64,000 nt of DNA from assembly GCA_021613535.1 (NCBI GenBank), contig CP075495.1:806001-870000 (forward strand), in the 5' to 3' direction. Below are positions 10,420 through 22,422 of the stretch, one piece after another. The number at the start of each line of letters is the position of its first letter. Within the stretch, counting starts at the first letter, position 1. A program made the position numbers and the translations under genes. The notes beneath the pieces were generated by a model. It did no database searches. It was not told the DNA's origin and worked only from the letters and a program-made list of their open reading frames with translations. This DNA comes from Adineta vaga (lineage: Eukaryota > Rotifera).

Positions 10420-10869
10420 TCATTTGATTTATCTTATATTTCTCTTTACAATCAGCTGGTAAAGAAAAAAACTGACAAAGATCACTTTTACATATTTCTA
10501 AATAAAATTTTCAAAAAAAAAAAGATAACAATTATTAACTAATTGAAATACGATAATAGGTTTCATTAATATTATTATTTGCAAATAGGTTTATAATAAT
10601 AATATTAATGAATTTTTCTTCTTACCATTTTGTTTTGAGTATGTGTAACATTGACCACTTACATGGTGTCATTTGATTTTTTAATGATGGATGAACTTTA
10701 TTACTACATAATGGATTATTTGAATTACATTGATAACACCAACCAGCTGAACCTGATCGAACTAAAATAGTACATTTTACAATTAATGATAGAAAAGTAA
10801 ATTCCTATAATTACCTTCTACTATGAAAAATATAATTAAACAAATTGTAACGACTAAAATTTTCGACAT
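10420..10869 (-). CDS. Ly6/uPAR-like three-finger protein, exon chain incomplete
   Basis: Exon 1 (10815-10869) encodes the signal peptide MSKILVVTICLIIFFIVE. A 53 bp intron leads to exon 2 from 10761, which reads GSAGWCYQCNSNNPLC, the opening of a Ly6/three-finger domain. A third stretch around 10430-10505 reads ICKSDLCQFFSLPADC, like the terminal CxxDxC motif. I could not join exons 2 and 3 in phase: both visible donors (GTAAGT at 10662 and GTAAG at 10625) give a stop. Either another exon or acceptor is used, or the gene is damaged. The intron between them contains a perfect inverted repeat. Confidence 0.5.
10562..10612. repeat. perfect 18-bp inverted repeat in an intron
   Basis: The left arm TTCATTAATATTATTATT and the right arm AATAATAATATTAATGAA are exact reverse complements separated by a short loop, inside the intron of the Ly6-like gene on the minus strand. 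It would form a stable stem in RNA or DNA. Confidence 0.75.
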
Positions 10870-10899
10870 AAGTCGATTTTCTTTCTGTTAACATGTATT

Positions 10900-11182
10900 T
10901 AATTAACAAATATATATTTATATTAATTGACAAAATGAATTTTCTTTTTCGTTTTACTGTTTGGTTTTTGCCATTCAAGTGTTGATGCACCATCGTCAGT
11001 ACTCCAGTCTTTCTGAAGTGTTTAAGTGCTGTCTGAAAGTCACCTTTGGTAGTCCATATATTTTTCGTCGGATCTTTTGTGGCACCATCATTTTCTAATT
11101 GTTTTATCAAACCAACAAAAGGATTGATTTCACTCGTTCGTAGTGCAACATTGATTAAACCTACAAAAGTTGAGATTTTCAA
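10900..11182 (-). other. coding-like segment, unrecognised
   Basis: An open frame with coding-like composition contains FVGLI twice and the stretch TTKGDFQTALKHFRKTG. A plausible 3' splice site (TTTTGTAG) precedes it at about 11163, and just upstream a short MKRLLTTFSFLFV peptide (from 11254) could be a signal-peptide exon, but the two do not join in phase with the GT I can see. I recognise no family. It may be a small secreted-protein gene or a remnant. Confidence 0.3.
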
Positions 11183-11634
11183 TGTTTATGTGGAAAGAAA
11201 AAGAATATCGTTTAAACAAATAGAAAACTAAACGTCGTAAGTAATCGTTTCATTTTAAATCTCAAACAAATGAAATGATAATAGCAGTTGCGAAGGATTT
11301 ATATAATATTTTTGTAGTATGGGCGTACTATAGACTGACCTTGAAGATAATAATAGGCTTAACTATACATCAAAATAAAGACTGAGAGTAGATCCACGTA
11401 CTCATATTACATAAAAGCCGGGTGTTTGAGACATAGCTACGCAACTTGGTTCCGGAATGCAGTTTGTGTGTATTTTGAGGCTTGTTTCAGGCAAAGTTTT
11501 GATAGAAACTATCGAATAGATTTATAACTTAAAAGAACAGAATACACGTATTAAATAGAACTTTATTTTTTGATAAAAAATAAATAACTCCAAACTATCA
11601 ATCATATTTCTTTACAAATTTTGTATTTTGAATA

Positions 11635-13306
11635 TCAACTATGCAGAAAAAATGATTCAATCAATCGAAATAAAGGAAAAGTAATTCCTGTAAAAATAAA
11701 TGTACATAGAAATCCTAAATCTGGCCCTTGTTCTTGATTATTTGTAGATAATGCTGTTGCAATAGGACCTTGGTACCATTTTTGTGACATACCAAGACTA
11801 AATCCAATAATTCCAATAAAACCAGAAAATATTGCAGCAAAACTAATTCGTAAATCTTTTCGATTATTCCACAAATTAAAATTATAATTTTCATATGAAC
11901 AACGTCGAAAGATGAAATGTTCTTCTAATAGAATTGTTATAAAAATTGAAACAAAACATAAACAAAGACTCATAAATGATACCAATGATTCATTAAAATG
12001 ATCTTCTGAAATAAGAGCTAAAATAACATAAAGAATAGTACTAATAATAGCATAGAATATTCGTGGAATATGTTGAAATATGGGTGCAATGACTTGAAAA
12101 GATAATGAAGAAGAATAAGTATTCATAACATTAGTTGAAATTGTTGATAAAGAAAAGAGAAGAAGTAAAAATTTACCAAAAATACCTAACGATGAAACAG
12201 TTGCACCTAATAATCCACCTACATTGTTTATTTTATAAGCATGAGCCCAATTTTCATTTGTATAAGTTCCAATATAAACAGCTGTACCAAGAAATTGTAA
12301 TGGAATTATTCCAACAAAATTTCCAAGATAAGTAAAGAGAAAGATTTTCATTTGACTGGAATTTTCCGGTAAATAAGTATTATAATCAGCTGCGACAGAA
12401 CTCCAACTCAATGGATTTGCAATACATAAAGCACCAAAACTGATTATACTAAAATAATTCCATTTATTCTCTGAAATTATCTACAAATTCTTTGATTAAA
12501 ATATTTTAATAATATTTCAAATAAAATTTTACCTTTTGAGAATATTTTATATTTTTAACACTACAAATAGCAACAATACAAAATGCAATAAATATTGGTA
12601 TCCAAGAATATTGTTCATAATGATGAATCCATTTATAACCAACAAATGAAACAATCAAAACAATAAGAGAAATAATAATAATTCCAAAAGCAATAGATAA
12701 TTGATTGTCAAATACAACACGCAATGCTTGAGCACTCGTGATACTATAAATCGCTGACCATCCAAGTCCAGAAATAATTACACAAAATCCTATAATTGAT
12801 GCACCATAATAACCCCAACTATAACGACCAAAAACCGTTGTACGTAAACCAGATGCTGGACCAAAACAAGAAATGATTGCTATTGGAATAATTCCAATAG
12901 AATTGAATAGAAATATCGTAAAGAATGATTGATATAAAGTTAATTTAAATATAGATGGACCGAGTATTCCAGTAGTAAAACATGGAATGTTGATATTTGC
13001 AGAAATCTTAAAAAATAGATAAAGTATAGAAATATTTGATTTGTATTTTATAAAATTATATACCCAAATAATTGATTTACTCAGAATAGAAGAATCAATT
13101 CGTTCTTCAGGAAGAATACGTTCAATACCACGTGTTTCAACACCAGTAAGATCAAGTTTTTTGATAAATCGTTCTAATCGATTGAGTTTTGAGTTTGATT
13201 GTGTATAAGATGGATTTTGAATACTTTGATAATCAGTATTTTGATGAACAGAATTCAATGGCAATTCTGATGATTGTTCATCTTTTGACATCTTCTTATC
13301 AACCAA
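11635..13306 (-). CDS. NCS1-family purine/cytosine-type permease, fungal style
   Basis: Three exons, 13064-13306, 12533-13006 and 11635-12480; introns 57 and 52 bp; 520 aa with exact phase. The N-terminal cytoplasmic tail ends in VETRGIERILPEER, the signature lead-in of fungal purine-cytosine permeases. About 12 hydrophobic segments follow, including FGPASGLRTTVFGRYSWGYYG, the conserved helix 2-3 region. Exon 3 opens with ANPLSWSSVAADYNTYLP. Known role of the family: proton-coupled import of cytosine, purines or related rings across the plasma membrane. NCS1 permeases of this fungal type are not standard animal genes, so transfer from a fungus is inferred. Intron 1 has no stop in the reading frame, so a retained-intron form would also be open. 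Confidence 0.88.
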
Positions 13307-14502
13307 GATGATTAATCAAACCCATAAAATAGAAAAGCGATGAATGAAACTAAACTAGTAGAATTAGTCAAGCGTTAATTATCACATGTGCGCCAAGGTA
13401 ATGAAGAGAAAAACATTGATTACATTTGTATAAATGACTAAAAGTAAGAAAAGTATATTCTTTGAATAACGTTGATTATTGATGCATTTTTCTTTTTCAC
13501 TTGTGCACATGAGTCTGTGGATATAAATGTATAATCATATTACTCAAACTCGTACACCCTTCGTTTTTTTCGAATTCCAAAAAGAATGGTTTAGCTGTCG
13601 TATAAACAATATCTTGACATTTACTTATACTAAAACTAATCTCTATTTGATAAAATTCAATAACTGAAAAGTTTCATCTATTCGTAATTGTAAAAACAAA
13701 CTGATTTGCATTAGAAAATAAACTAATTTATTCAGATTAAATTTATCGAATCCAAGAAGTATTCATTGATTATGTTATATTTATGCTATTGTACTACCAT
13801 TATACAAAATAATGATCAACATCATATACATTTCTTTACATCGTGTAATGCTAATCATTGGTTACAAGATAAATTTTTCTATTAAAACTAAGATTAGTAT
13901 TTAGTATAGATTGTATCTAAGTACATGACGATTTGAATGATAAATAGACATATCTCTTTAATCAAGTTTTGATAAAAATTTAGTCTAGTAAGTATCTGAA
14001 TCAATAATTGTTTCAATCAAATTCAAAAATACAATTTTATTGGAAGATTTGTGTTTATTAAAATTATCTGTCGCAGAAATTCTACGCTTTTACTTCTCAG
14101 TTTGTTCCATCGTAGTTCGAGTAAAGTGAGTGTTTGTGTGAAAGAAGAAGAAGAAGTGTTCCCCACACTTTATTCACTTGATGAATATTAGTCAGATGTT
14201 CAACTCCTGAAACTATAATGAATAGACATGTTTGCAATTCAATGTAGAGTTTATTATATCTCTTGAGAATGTGAATATGAATCTCCTCTCACCTTCATCA
14301 TATGAAACTTGTTTTATTCGAATGAGACAAGTCTTTTGCTTTTAAAAAATAGAAAAATAAAAATTCTTTTATCCGATATCGATGGTAACTGAAATAATTG
14401 TTACTCGTTTTCTTCTTATCTTTCTTTTGTCGGAGAAACATTTCAGAAATATCCATTAATGATTCTATATTTCATCTGTATCAATATATGCGAATTAAAT
14501 CT
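13307..14502. other. non-coding stretch
   Basis: AT-rich sequence upstream of the permease with no frame longer than noise, no tRNA-like structure and no obvious element. It ends at the left copy of the inverted repeat. Confidence 0.6.
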
Positions 14503-14672
14503 TGAGGAATGTGGATCATTTATCGATTTGAAAACCTCGTAGATCCTATTGTGAGCTAATTTATTTTACTGACAAAGAAATGTATATGAACACAATAGAA
14601 TTGATCGTAATTGTTTGCTCATTCCGATCTTTCTGTTAAAAAGTATTTTTATCTGCATATTATTCGAGTATA
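14503..14672. repeat. left copy of a ~175-bp inverted repeat
   Basis: Read in reverse complement, this segment matches 18361-18540 closely over its full length; both copies contain AACAGAAAGATCGGAATGAG and GAGGTTTTCAAATCGATAA. The pair brackets about 3.7 kb holding a broken gene and the ADP-ribosylglycohydrolase. No transposase is seen. Confidence 0.8.
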
Positions 14673-15110
14673 ATTCAAATGAAGTAACAATCAACGTTAA
14701 TAATCTTGTGTTAAATTCATTCGAAATGACTGAAATTCATACTATGCATTTATGTATAAATATTAATCGAGTATTTAAACAAATACTTTTTCTCCATGTA
14801 TATAATTTACAATTTATTAAAATGTTAAATAGAAACAAAAATATTCATTAACATGTATTCAAAATCATTACGCATAATTCATTCTTCAAAGTCAGATCAT
14901 TTTTAACTAAAGTTATCTACAATTCATATGTCTATTCTTTGTATCAAGCGAAAGCACTTTCTATAATTGAATGATGTTTCAATATGTAACAAAAAAGAAG
15001 TTTCTTTTCAATAGAAAAACATTCGACCTTAATGAAATAGATTTTTATTTAATAATAGAAAAAAAGAAAACGTTTTCTTCAATATAATTTACTCGTACAT
15101 CTTAGTTTTC

Positions 15111-17148
15111 TTATATTTCTTCGGTGGTTATTTGAGTACTCGCTTGAAGTTGTTCCGACATCATTGGATATTCTTTGATACGATTTAGTAAACTTTGAAT
15201 AGATTCTAAATCATCACGTTCACCTTTTCGTAAATTCTTTTGGATATTTTGTATATAAATATGTTTAGTTACAACAAGTTGATCATATAGTTTTGAATTA
15301 AAAGTATTAAAAGCTTTATTCTGATTAATCCACATTTCATCATTAGTCATCTGTTCTAAATATGATAAAAATAAATCTTCACCTGGTCCGTCATACGTTT
15401 GAAGAAGATAAAAAGATAAATGTGCACTTTAACAAAGAAGTCTTTCAATAAAATTTGATATTTCATTTGGATGATATATTGGTGGATTATTTGAATAATG
15501 ATATTCTAAATAATATAAAATAGGAAAATGTTTTTTTGAATTACATGAACATGTTTGACATTTATTAGAAAAATCATGTAATGAATCAGATAAAATCCAA
15601 AATTGTTCATATTGTTTAGATTGACGATGACATGAATAACGTAGAGCAAAATTAGGTCCAAGTGATTTTGGTCGAAGTTCAATTGAAGAAAATGAAGTAG
15701 AATATCGATATAAAATTTCTTATTGTTTCAAATATTGGACGAATAATTTGTTTGATTTCAAAACGAATTAATTCAACTTGAGAAGATGATTGAATTTTAA
15801 CTAATTCTGGAGTTTGAATATTATCGTGATTAAAAGTTGAAATATTCATTGGAAAAACTTTGATTTGATTTAATTCAAATTTTGAATAAGAAAAATCATA
15901 ATAAAAATGATCTTGTTTTTGTTTTTGATTAATTTCTTTTAATAAGTCATTTAATTGATTCCAATTACGTTTATTTAAATAATCATTTGAACAAATAATT
16001 CTTTGAGATTTATTTTTAATTAATTGTTTTTCCATTAATTCATCATTTTCATTTTGTTGAAAAGAAAATTCTTTAGCATTGATATATTTAAATCCTCATA
16101 TTTCTAATTGATTAATAAAATCAGTTTTAGTTTTTAAACTAGTTAAATGAAATAATAAATCATCTATTATTCTTTTTAATTTTGTTTGATTTTCTTCGGA
16201 TAAAAGTTTATATTTATTTATTTTATCATAATTATTTGTTTGATGAAGATAAATAATTAAATTTTGAATTTCACTTTTCTCTTTATTAAATTAATTTTCT
16301 AAGGAAATTAAAATTCGTTTTTTGTTCATTCAATTGTTTAGGAAGGTATTTGTCAAGTAAATTTGATGTTTTTATATCAATTATTGTTGTTAACATTTGT
16401 TTTCCAAATAATAAACGAAAAAAATATTGTTCAATTATTTCAGATATTTTTATTTGAATTGGAAAATAAAGATTTGATTGAGAAGATGAAGATAAAGAAT
16501 GTTTAATTGCATGAAGAAAATATATTATTGGTCAATGTATATTTGATCGTTGTTGAATATCTTTAATTGAATTATAAATATCAATAATTGTTTTTTGTTC
16601 AATTAGAAAAGGAATATTTGAATAAATATAAAAAGATGAAATTTGTTCAATTGAATATTTATTATTATCATTGAATTTATTATCATTTTTAAGACATTCA
16701 CATAAATCATTGAGTATTTGATCAATTATATCGATTTGTTTAGTTTTTAATCTTAAAAGTAATACAATTTCAATTCCATAATGAATTTTTCTAATAAAAT
16801 CTGTTGTTAATTGTTGAATATTGCTCAATTGTTTTTCATCAAGTTTTGTTTGTTTTGTAATTGATGAATAATAAAAAAAGACGAGTATTTTCATCAATTA
16901 AATAAGGATAATTAATAATTAATGAAATACCAGAAGATGAAGTCAGATTAGATAATAAACTTAAACGAAGATTATTATCAAATTTAAGAAATTCTAATAA
17001 ATTTTGAAATTGAATTTTATAACCTCATTTAATAAAACAATCTTTTACATTTTGTTTTTCTTCTTTAATTAAATCCAAATAATTTTCATTTGATTTAATA
17101 ATTGTATCATTAGAAGTATTATAATAATCTACGATCGAACCATTTGAA
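15111..17148 (-). pseudogene. decayed gene for a large helical protein
   Basis: On the minus strand the frame can be followed from 17148 to 15111 only by passing several breaks. Readable blocks include DTIIKSNENYLDLIKEE, TTDFIRKIHYGIEIVLLLR, QRIICSNDYLNKRNW and the last block ending QASTQITTEEI. In-frame TGA codons lie at 17025-17027, 16532-16534 and 16096-16098, and frame changes occur near 16890, 16290 and 15430. Amino-acid composition is rich in Leu, Ile, Gln and Lys, suggesting helices. From memory it resembles a large helical protein family seen in rotifer genomes; I cannot name a domain. It abuts the ADP-ribosylglycohydrolase frame and may once have been its downstream part. Confidence 0.6.
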
Positions 17149-18066
17149 TCAATAACTTTTCTTTGAATTTCTATCAAAATTTATTAAAGAATTAATTAAT
17201 GAATCTTCATTTTGGTTTCTAAACCATAATTCACCTTCAAAACAAAGACAATTATAAATGTTTAAAAGAAGATCTTTTGCATAAATTTCTCGACGCCATT
17301 TCTCAGGTAATTTATTAAATCCATAAATAGCAGCAGTTGTATCAGTATCATCTCCAAGATTAATTCCATCAAGAACACCTTTTTTAAACGAATCTTCGTC
17401 ATTCCAAAAAGCCCATAAAGCAGCTTCAAGTGCTTGAACAACATAACCTTTTCCTCGAATTCCATCATTATAATCACCACGCTTTTTAAATGATCCTTCA
17501 GCAATGTTAATAATATCTTGATGAAGTTTATCATTTCTAAACCAATGTTGATATTTTAAATGAAAATCTTTATCAAGTAATTCTTCTTTAGTTTTTCCTT
17601 GAAGCGCAGCAACAATTACAGCTGCATAATATCGACAAGCATCAATTGCTTTTTTATCTCCATGTGTTATTTGTGCACTTAAACCAGAATATAAAACAGC
17701 TTTTTCAGGTATTTGATAGAAAAAAAGTGGAACTGGTGAAAGACGCATCAACGCTCCATTACCAGCGACCCCTTCTTTACTACAATTAACATCAAATAAT
17801 TGAAGATATTCTTCATTATTTAATCGATCCATTTCTTCAATTGAAATTCCACATTTTTGTGCAGCATTTTTTTGTTTTAATTCAAATTCTTGAATTGATT
17901 GTCTTGCTGGTTGACCAATATTAAAACAATGACCAGTTGATGACATATATCCATAACGATACCACCATTTATAACGTACTAATTGATCATATGGATTAAA
18001 ATCATGACAAGCAATTAACGAATTTGATAAACAAAGTGCCATTGATGTATCATCAGTAAACTTCAT
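17149..18066 (-). CDS. ADP-ribosylglycohydrolase family protein, N-terminally truncated
   Basis: 305 aa frame starting MKFTDDTSMALCLSNSL. TDDT is the first metal-binding motif of the DraG/ARH family, and the second, GDDTDTTAAIYG, is near residue 240. The GNGALMRLSPV motif is also present. Family proteins normally have some 40-60 residues before TDDT, including the GDALG motif; here the ATG lies three codons before it, so the N-terminal helix and one conserved motif are missing. Known role: hydrolysis of ADP-ribose from proteins, using two Mg ions. The location between inverted repeats beside a broken gene suggests this copy is itself a fragment, though its own frame is clean. Confidence 0.8.
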   Translation of the reverse strand: MKFTDDTSMALCLSNSLIACHDFNPYDQLVRYKWWYRYGYMSSTGHCFNIGQPARQSIQEFELKQKNAAQKCGISIEEMDRLNNEEYLQLFDVNCSKEGVAGNGALMRLSPVPLFFYQIPEKAVLYSGLSAQITHGDKKAIDACRYYAAVIVAALQGKTKEELLDKDFHLKYQHWFRNDKLHQDIINIAEGSFKKRGDYNDGIRGKGYVVQALEAALWAFWNDEDSFKKGVLDGINLGDDTDTTAAIYGFNKLPEKWRREIYAKDLLLNIYNCLCFEGELWFRNQNEDSLINSLINFDRNSKKSY

Positions 18067-18360
18067 GTGAATTAAATGAATAAATTTGAATCGATAATGA
18101 TCACACTGAATGAGGAAAAACTTTGGATTTTTATTTCACTATGAAAAGTTTACTTTGCATCTCAAACATACGTAAAAGTGAAATCAATTTTTACTAGCAT
18201 TCGTAGTACATTGGATCGACTCGGATCTTCATTCAATTTGTTTTAACTTCCGTAATTAATTTATTATCATGAAGATATCATATTGTTGAATTTCCTTGTC
18301 AAACGTTTCATTTCTATCTCAAATGTTTGTAAGTAATCAACTCTAGATTTTGTGCTTATC

Positions 18361-18540
18361 TATACTCTAATGATATGCAGATAAAAATACTTTTTAACAG
18401 AAAGATCGGAATGAGCAAACAATTACGATCAATTCTGTTGTGTTCATATACATTCCTTTTTCCAGAAAAATACCTTAACTCATAGAGGGACCTGCGAGGT
18501 TTTCAAATCGATAAGTGATCTACATTCCTCGATGATGAGA
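18361..18540. repeat. right copy of the ~175-bp inverted repeat
   Basis: Reverse-complement partner of 14503-14672. It diverges at scattered positions and around a short diverged patch near 18465-18490, but both ends align well. Confidence 0.8.
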
Positions 18541-18689
18541 GAACACATTTTTATTTCGATGTGCTGAGTATCGTAAAGCCGGTTCCGTACCAGAAATTAG
18601 TTTGAATCTATTCCCAAAACTGGCTCTTTTCTTGATACGTGTAGCATTTAGACAATTACCTCTTTACAACCCTATTCAAACAATATCAG

Positions 18690-19000
18690 AGGACAAAGTG
18701 TACATCATTTGACTGATGCCTTACAATTCAATAAAGTAGTCTTTAATCATTCTTCATCTTGTTTAGACACTTACCACATTATATCTCTCACGAAATCGAA
18801 TCGGAGATCAAGGAGCACAGAATTTGGCTATTGCACTACGAGACAATACTGTACTTTTCATTCAATCTGATCTTTCCTACTCAGTTATATATATTTTCTT
18901 GTGCAGACACTCACACTACTAAATCTTTGGAATACTGACATTGGAGATCGAGGGGAACAGTATTTTGCTAATCTACTCCAAGTCAATAAGGTAGTTTTCA
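18690..19000 (+). pseudogene. LRR-protein relic (NLRC3-like repeat exons)
   Basis: Two intron-separated leucine-rich repeats are readable: one around 18775-18850 containing NRIGDQGAQNLAIALR, and one around 18906-18990 containing NTDIGDRGEQYFANLL. Each sits between an AG-type acceptor and a GTA donor, the one-repeat-per-exon layout of ribonuclease-inhibitor-type LRRs in NLR-like genes. No start or other domain can be found, so this is a fragment. Confidence 0.6.
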
Positions 19001-19391
19001 TATCCTTGTTATTTATATAAAATATTCATGACTATTTTGTTCTTTTATAATATTGTCTTAGAAGGACTTCGCTATAACGAGGAATATCAATATGTATATT
19101 GTCAAGATATGAATTGAGAACATGGATGAATGTTTATATTTGAAATTATTGAAAAACTTGAGCTTACTGGTGTTGAAAGATGTGCATTTATTTTTACAGA
19201 AATTACTTTTCCTTTATTTTGATTGATCGGATCTAATATAAAATAGAAGAGAAATATTTGTTGTTATAGCTAAAACTAATTAAATGTGCACGTTTTAAAT
19301 AAAGAATATCGATTACATGAATGTCAATATTTTGATTTTATATAAAACATTTTCACTATATTATATTCTCTTCATTCTTTTTTTCTCAATC

Positions 19392-19916
19392 ATGTATATG
19401 ACTACTTTCTCATTAATCTTATTTATCGGTATAAACGATTTTTCTTTTTCAAAACATGAAAATCGTTTTTTGTTTTCTTCATCTTAGGAATTATTTCTTC
19501 GATAAATACATTGAATTGTTATTCATGTTTAAGTCGAGGAGAACACACAACTGATTGTCATGATCCATTGAATATCAATGGAACAGGAATTACAATCGTT
19601 TCTGTAACAACTACAGATGCAATTTGTACTGTAAGTGTAAAAAAGAAAGAAGATAAAACTAAAGTTTACTATTTATTTGTAGAAAATCGTTGGTAAATTG
19701 AATAATAACGAAAGATTTTCTCTACGAAAAGGAAGTTTAACTGGTTGTCCAAATGGATTGAATAGTAGCGAAATCGTTGGTAATTTAACTGATTTACAAG
19801 TAACTAATTTAAAGATCTATTGTTGTAATAAACATTTCTGTAATCATGGAGTAAAACGAGAAAGATTTCATTATTTTTTGTTGTTTTTTCTATTCATTAT
19901 AATGTATGTTATTTAA
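19392..19916 (+). CDS. Ly6/uPAR-like three-finger surface protein
   Basis: Three exons, 19392-19428, 19488-19630 and 19683-19916, 137 aa in exact phase. Exon 1 plus the start of exon 2 gives the signal peptide MYMTTFSLILFIGIISS. The mature part starts LNCYSCLSRGEHTTDCHDP and ends YCCNKHFCN, the classical Ly6 frame (CxxC start, CCxxxxCN end). A hydrophobic tail (FLLFFLFIIMYVI) right at the C-terminus fits a GPI signal. Potential N-glycosylation sites NGTG, NSSE and NLTD are present. Expected at the cell surface; ligand unknown. The second intron splits the domain after CTV-type Cys. Confidence 0.85.
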
Positions 19917-20017
19917 TAAAAGAATGATATGAAAAAGCGACAATATTAGTTGAAATTTATTTTGTGTAGATTAAAAAGAAATAAGGCAAAGAAATTGAAA
20001 GTTTTGAAATGTTCTAT

Positions 20018-22148
20018 TTATTGAACAGTTGAAGTATTTTCTTTATGTAAATTTGTTTCAGCATTAATTTTCCGTTCAATATCGGCACAATATTTTTCTG
20101 GTACACCAGCTCGACTATAGAAGAGATAATATTGATTTTTTAAGAAAATAAATATTCAAAAATGATTTACCGTAGTTCTTCAAGTTTTTGTGTTTTAATT
20201 TGATCGAGTCGAACTCGACGTAATCGTGCTTCTTCTTCTCGTCGTACTCCTTCTTCAAAAAATTCTGCACGATCAACAACTTTTTGTTTTTCATGTCGAA
20301 CAATTTGTGCACGTAAATCATCAGCAAATCGTTGACGTTTTGAATTCCGTTGTAAATCTTCCATACGTTCTTTTTCTGCTTGAGTTAATTGTGCTCTAGA
20401 TATTCATTATGTCTTATATAAATGAAAGAAAATCATTGACTTACTTAAGTACACGTTCAAATTCAGCTCGTTCACGTGCTGCTTCAACAGCTAAATGTTG
20501 TTCTTTATTTTTAATTTGCCATTCACGTGCTAATCGCATTTCTTCTTCAGTTTGAGCTTTTTTTATTGTTTCGAATTTTTCTTTCTCTCGCCATTCACGT
20601 TCACGACGTTCTTGTTCACGTTTTGCTCTTAAGGCATCTTTATCCGCTTGTAAATCTCGTGCACGTTCTTGTTTAGCACGTAGACGAGCAACTTCACGTT
20701 CTTTTTCCGAACGTTTACGTTCAGCTTCAGCTTCTTGTGCGGCTTCACGTGCTGCTTTCGCTTTTTGAAATTCTAAAACAGCTAAATCAGCTTGACGATC
20801 CTGTTGTTTACGTAAGGCACGTTGTTCATCAATGTCACGATTTGCTTTCAAAAGTTCCGTCTAGATAAAAATCAAAAAACAAGATCGATTTATTCCAAAG
20901 ACAAATATTCTTACCGCTAATTTCTTTTGAACATTTTTTCGTTTACTATATTCTTCCCAATCTTTTTCCTGTAATTTCTGCATTGATTCAAGCATTGCTG
21001 CATTTTCATGTTCACGCATATCTTCACGATAGACTTTTTCTTTTTCATTTTCTTCAATTTGTTTTAAAACCATACTCGCACCTCTAAAATAATAAAAAAA
21101 GATGAAGAAATATTCAATCAAATGATTTACTCTTTAATTTGATAATGTCGTTTCTTTTCGATTTCTTCTTGAATTTTAATTGCATTAAGACGTTCAATTT
21201 CCATCATCATATCTAAACGTTTACTTTCTTCTTCCATTTCTTTTTTAATTTGTCGTTTTTCTAAAACTTGTGCATCACGAATCGCATGACATTTAGCATT
21301 TAAAACTAACTAAAAAGAAGACAATAAATGATTATTATTTAAATAAATCAAATCAATACAAACTTCATTTAAATGTTTAACTTCATCTTCTTGTTCTTGT
21401 CGAAGTTCATTGGCACGTTTTAATAAATATTCTGCTTCTTCTTTTGCTTCTTGTTCAATATCATCCAATGGTTCATTCTTTTTACGTTGTTGATCATATG
21501 CTTGCATTGTTTTCTTTCGACGTTCAAGTTCTTCCTTGAAAAAAAAAACAAACAAAAACGATGCAATGAAAGAAATGATTATTAAATTTAAAGAATTATA
21601 CTTCAATCCATTGTTGATTTCGTTTACTTTCTTCAACTTGATATTCACGTACATCTCGAGGATTCGAACGAACTGCTTGAGTTAAACGTTGATAAGTGTC
21701 ACCATTAATTATCACAGAAGTACAAGATGGATCTTCAGGTACACTTAATTGAAAAATAAAATTCATATTTTTTTATCAAAATGAACAAAAAAGAAACTTT
21801 ACATAATATCTCGAATAAGATCTTTAGTAATATGTCTAACGAATTCTTTTTTTACTGGACCAACTTGTCGTGTAATACATGATTGTGCTCGTCTAGCATT
21901 TCCATCATCTATAAAGAAAATATTTCATCTACAAAACAATGAGAATAAATTTTACCTTGAGTAGTTTGTCGTTCAGCTCTCATCTTTGCTGCTGTTGCTA
22001 CTCGATGTGGTGTTCCGAAAAGAGTTTCATCAACTTCCGATTGAGCATTAACAGTTCGATAACGATAATTATTTCCATTACGTCTTACATTAGCTGATCC
22101 AACACCATTTCCATTACGTGAACCACTTGATACTGATGCAGGAGACAT
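20018..22148 (-). CDS. CFAP45: cilia- and flagella-associated protein 45
   Basis: Nine exons: 21956-22148, 21803-21908, 21602-21743, 21364-21534, 21131-21309, 20915-21083, 20445-20860, 20171-20395 and 20018-20114. Together 1698 nt, 565 aa, near the length of the vertebrate protein. The N-terminus has SEVDETLFGTP, matching the CFAP45 SEVDESLFG motif. Exon 5 carries LNAKCHAIRDAQVLEK, exon 7 EIARLRA-like ARLRAKQERARD, and the C-terminus RAGVPEKYCADIERK. The rest is a charged coiled coil. Known role: microtubule inner protein of ciliary doublets, binding inside the B-tubule. It fits a ciliated animal. All introns are 40-70 bp. Confidence 0.95.
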
Positions 22149-22422
22149 ATTCTTTTTAGATTTTAGAAAAGAAAAGAAAACAGACAATGTTTTATTCACA
22201 TATCGCCATTACTCTTGTTCATTACCTATGGCAATGACCTCTATTGAATAAAATGAAAATTTTCATTAATTAGAAATTTCTATGAAAATTAATTCAATGA
22301 AATTCTTAAGAAAAAAATTCGTTTTTTAGAAGATCAAAAAAAAATTTGACTGATAAGAAAATGAGTCATTATAAGTTGGAAGTATATATCGACATCATTT
22401 TAAATATTATTTTATCAAAGTA

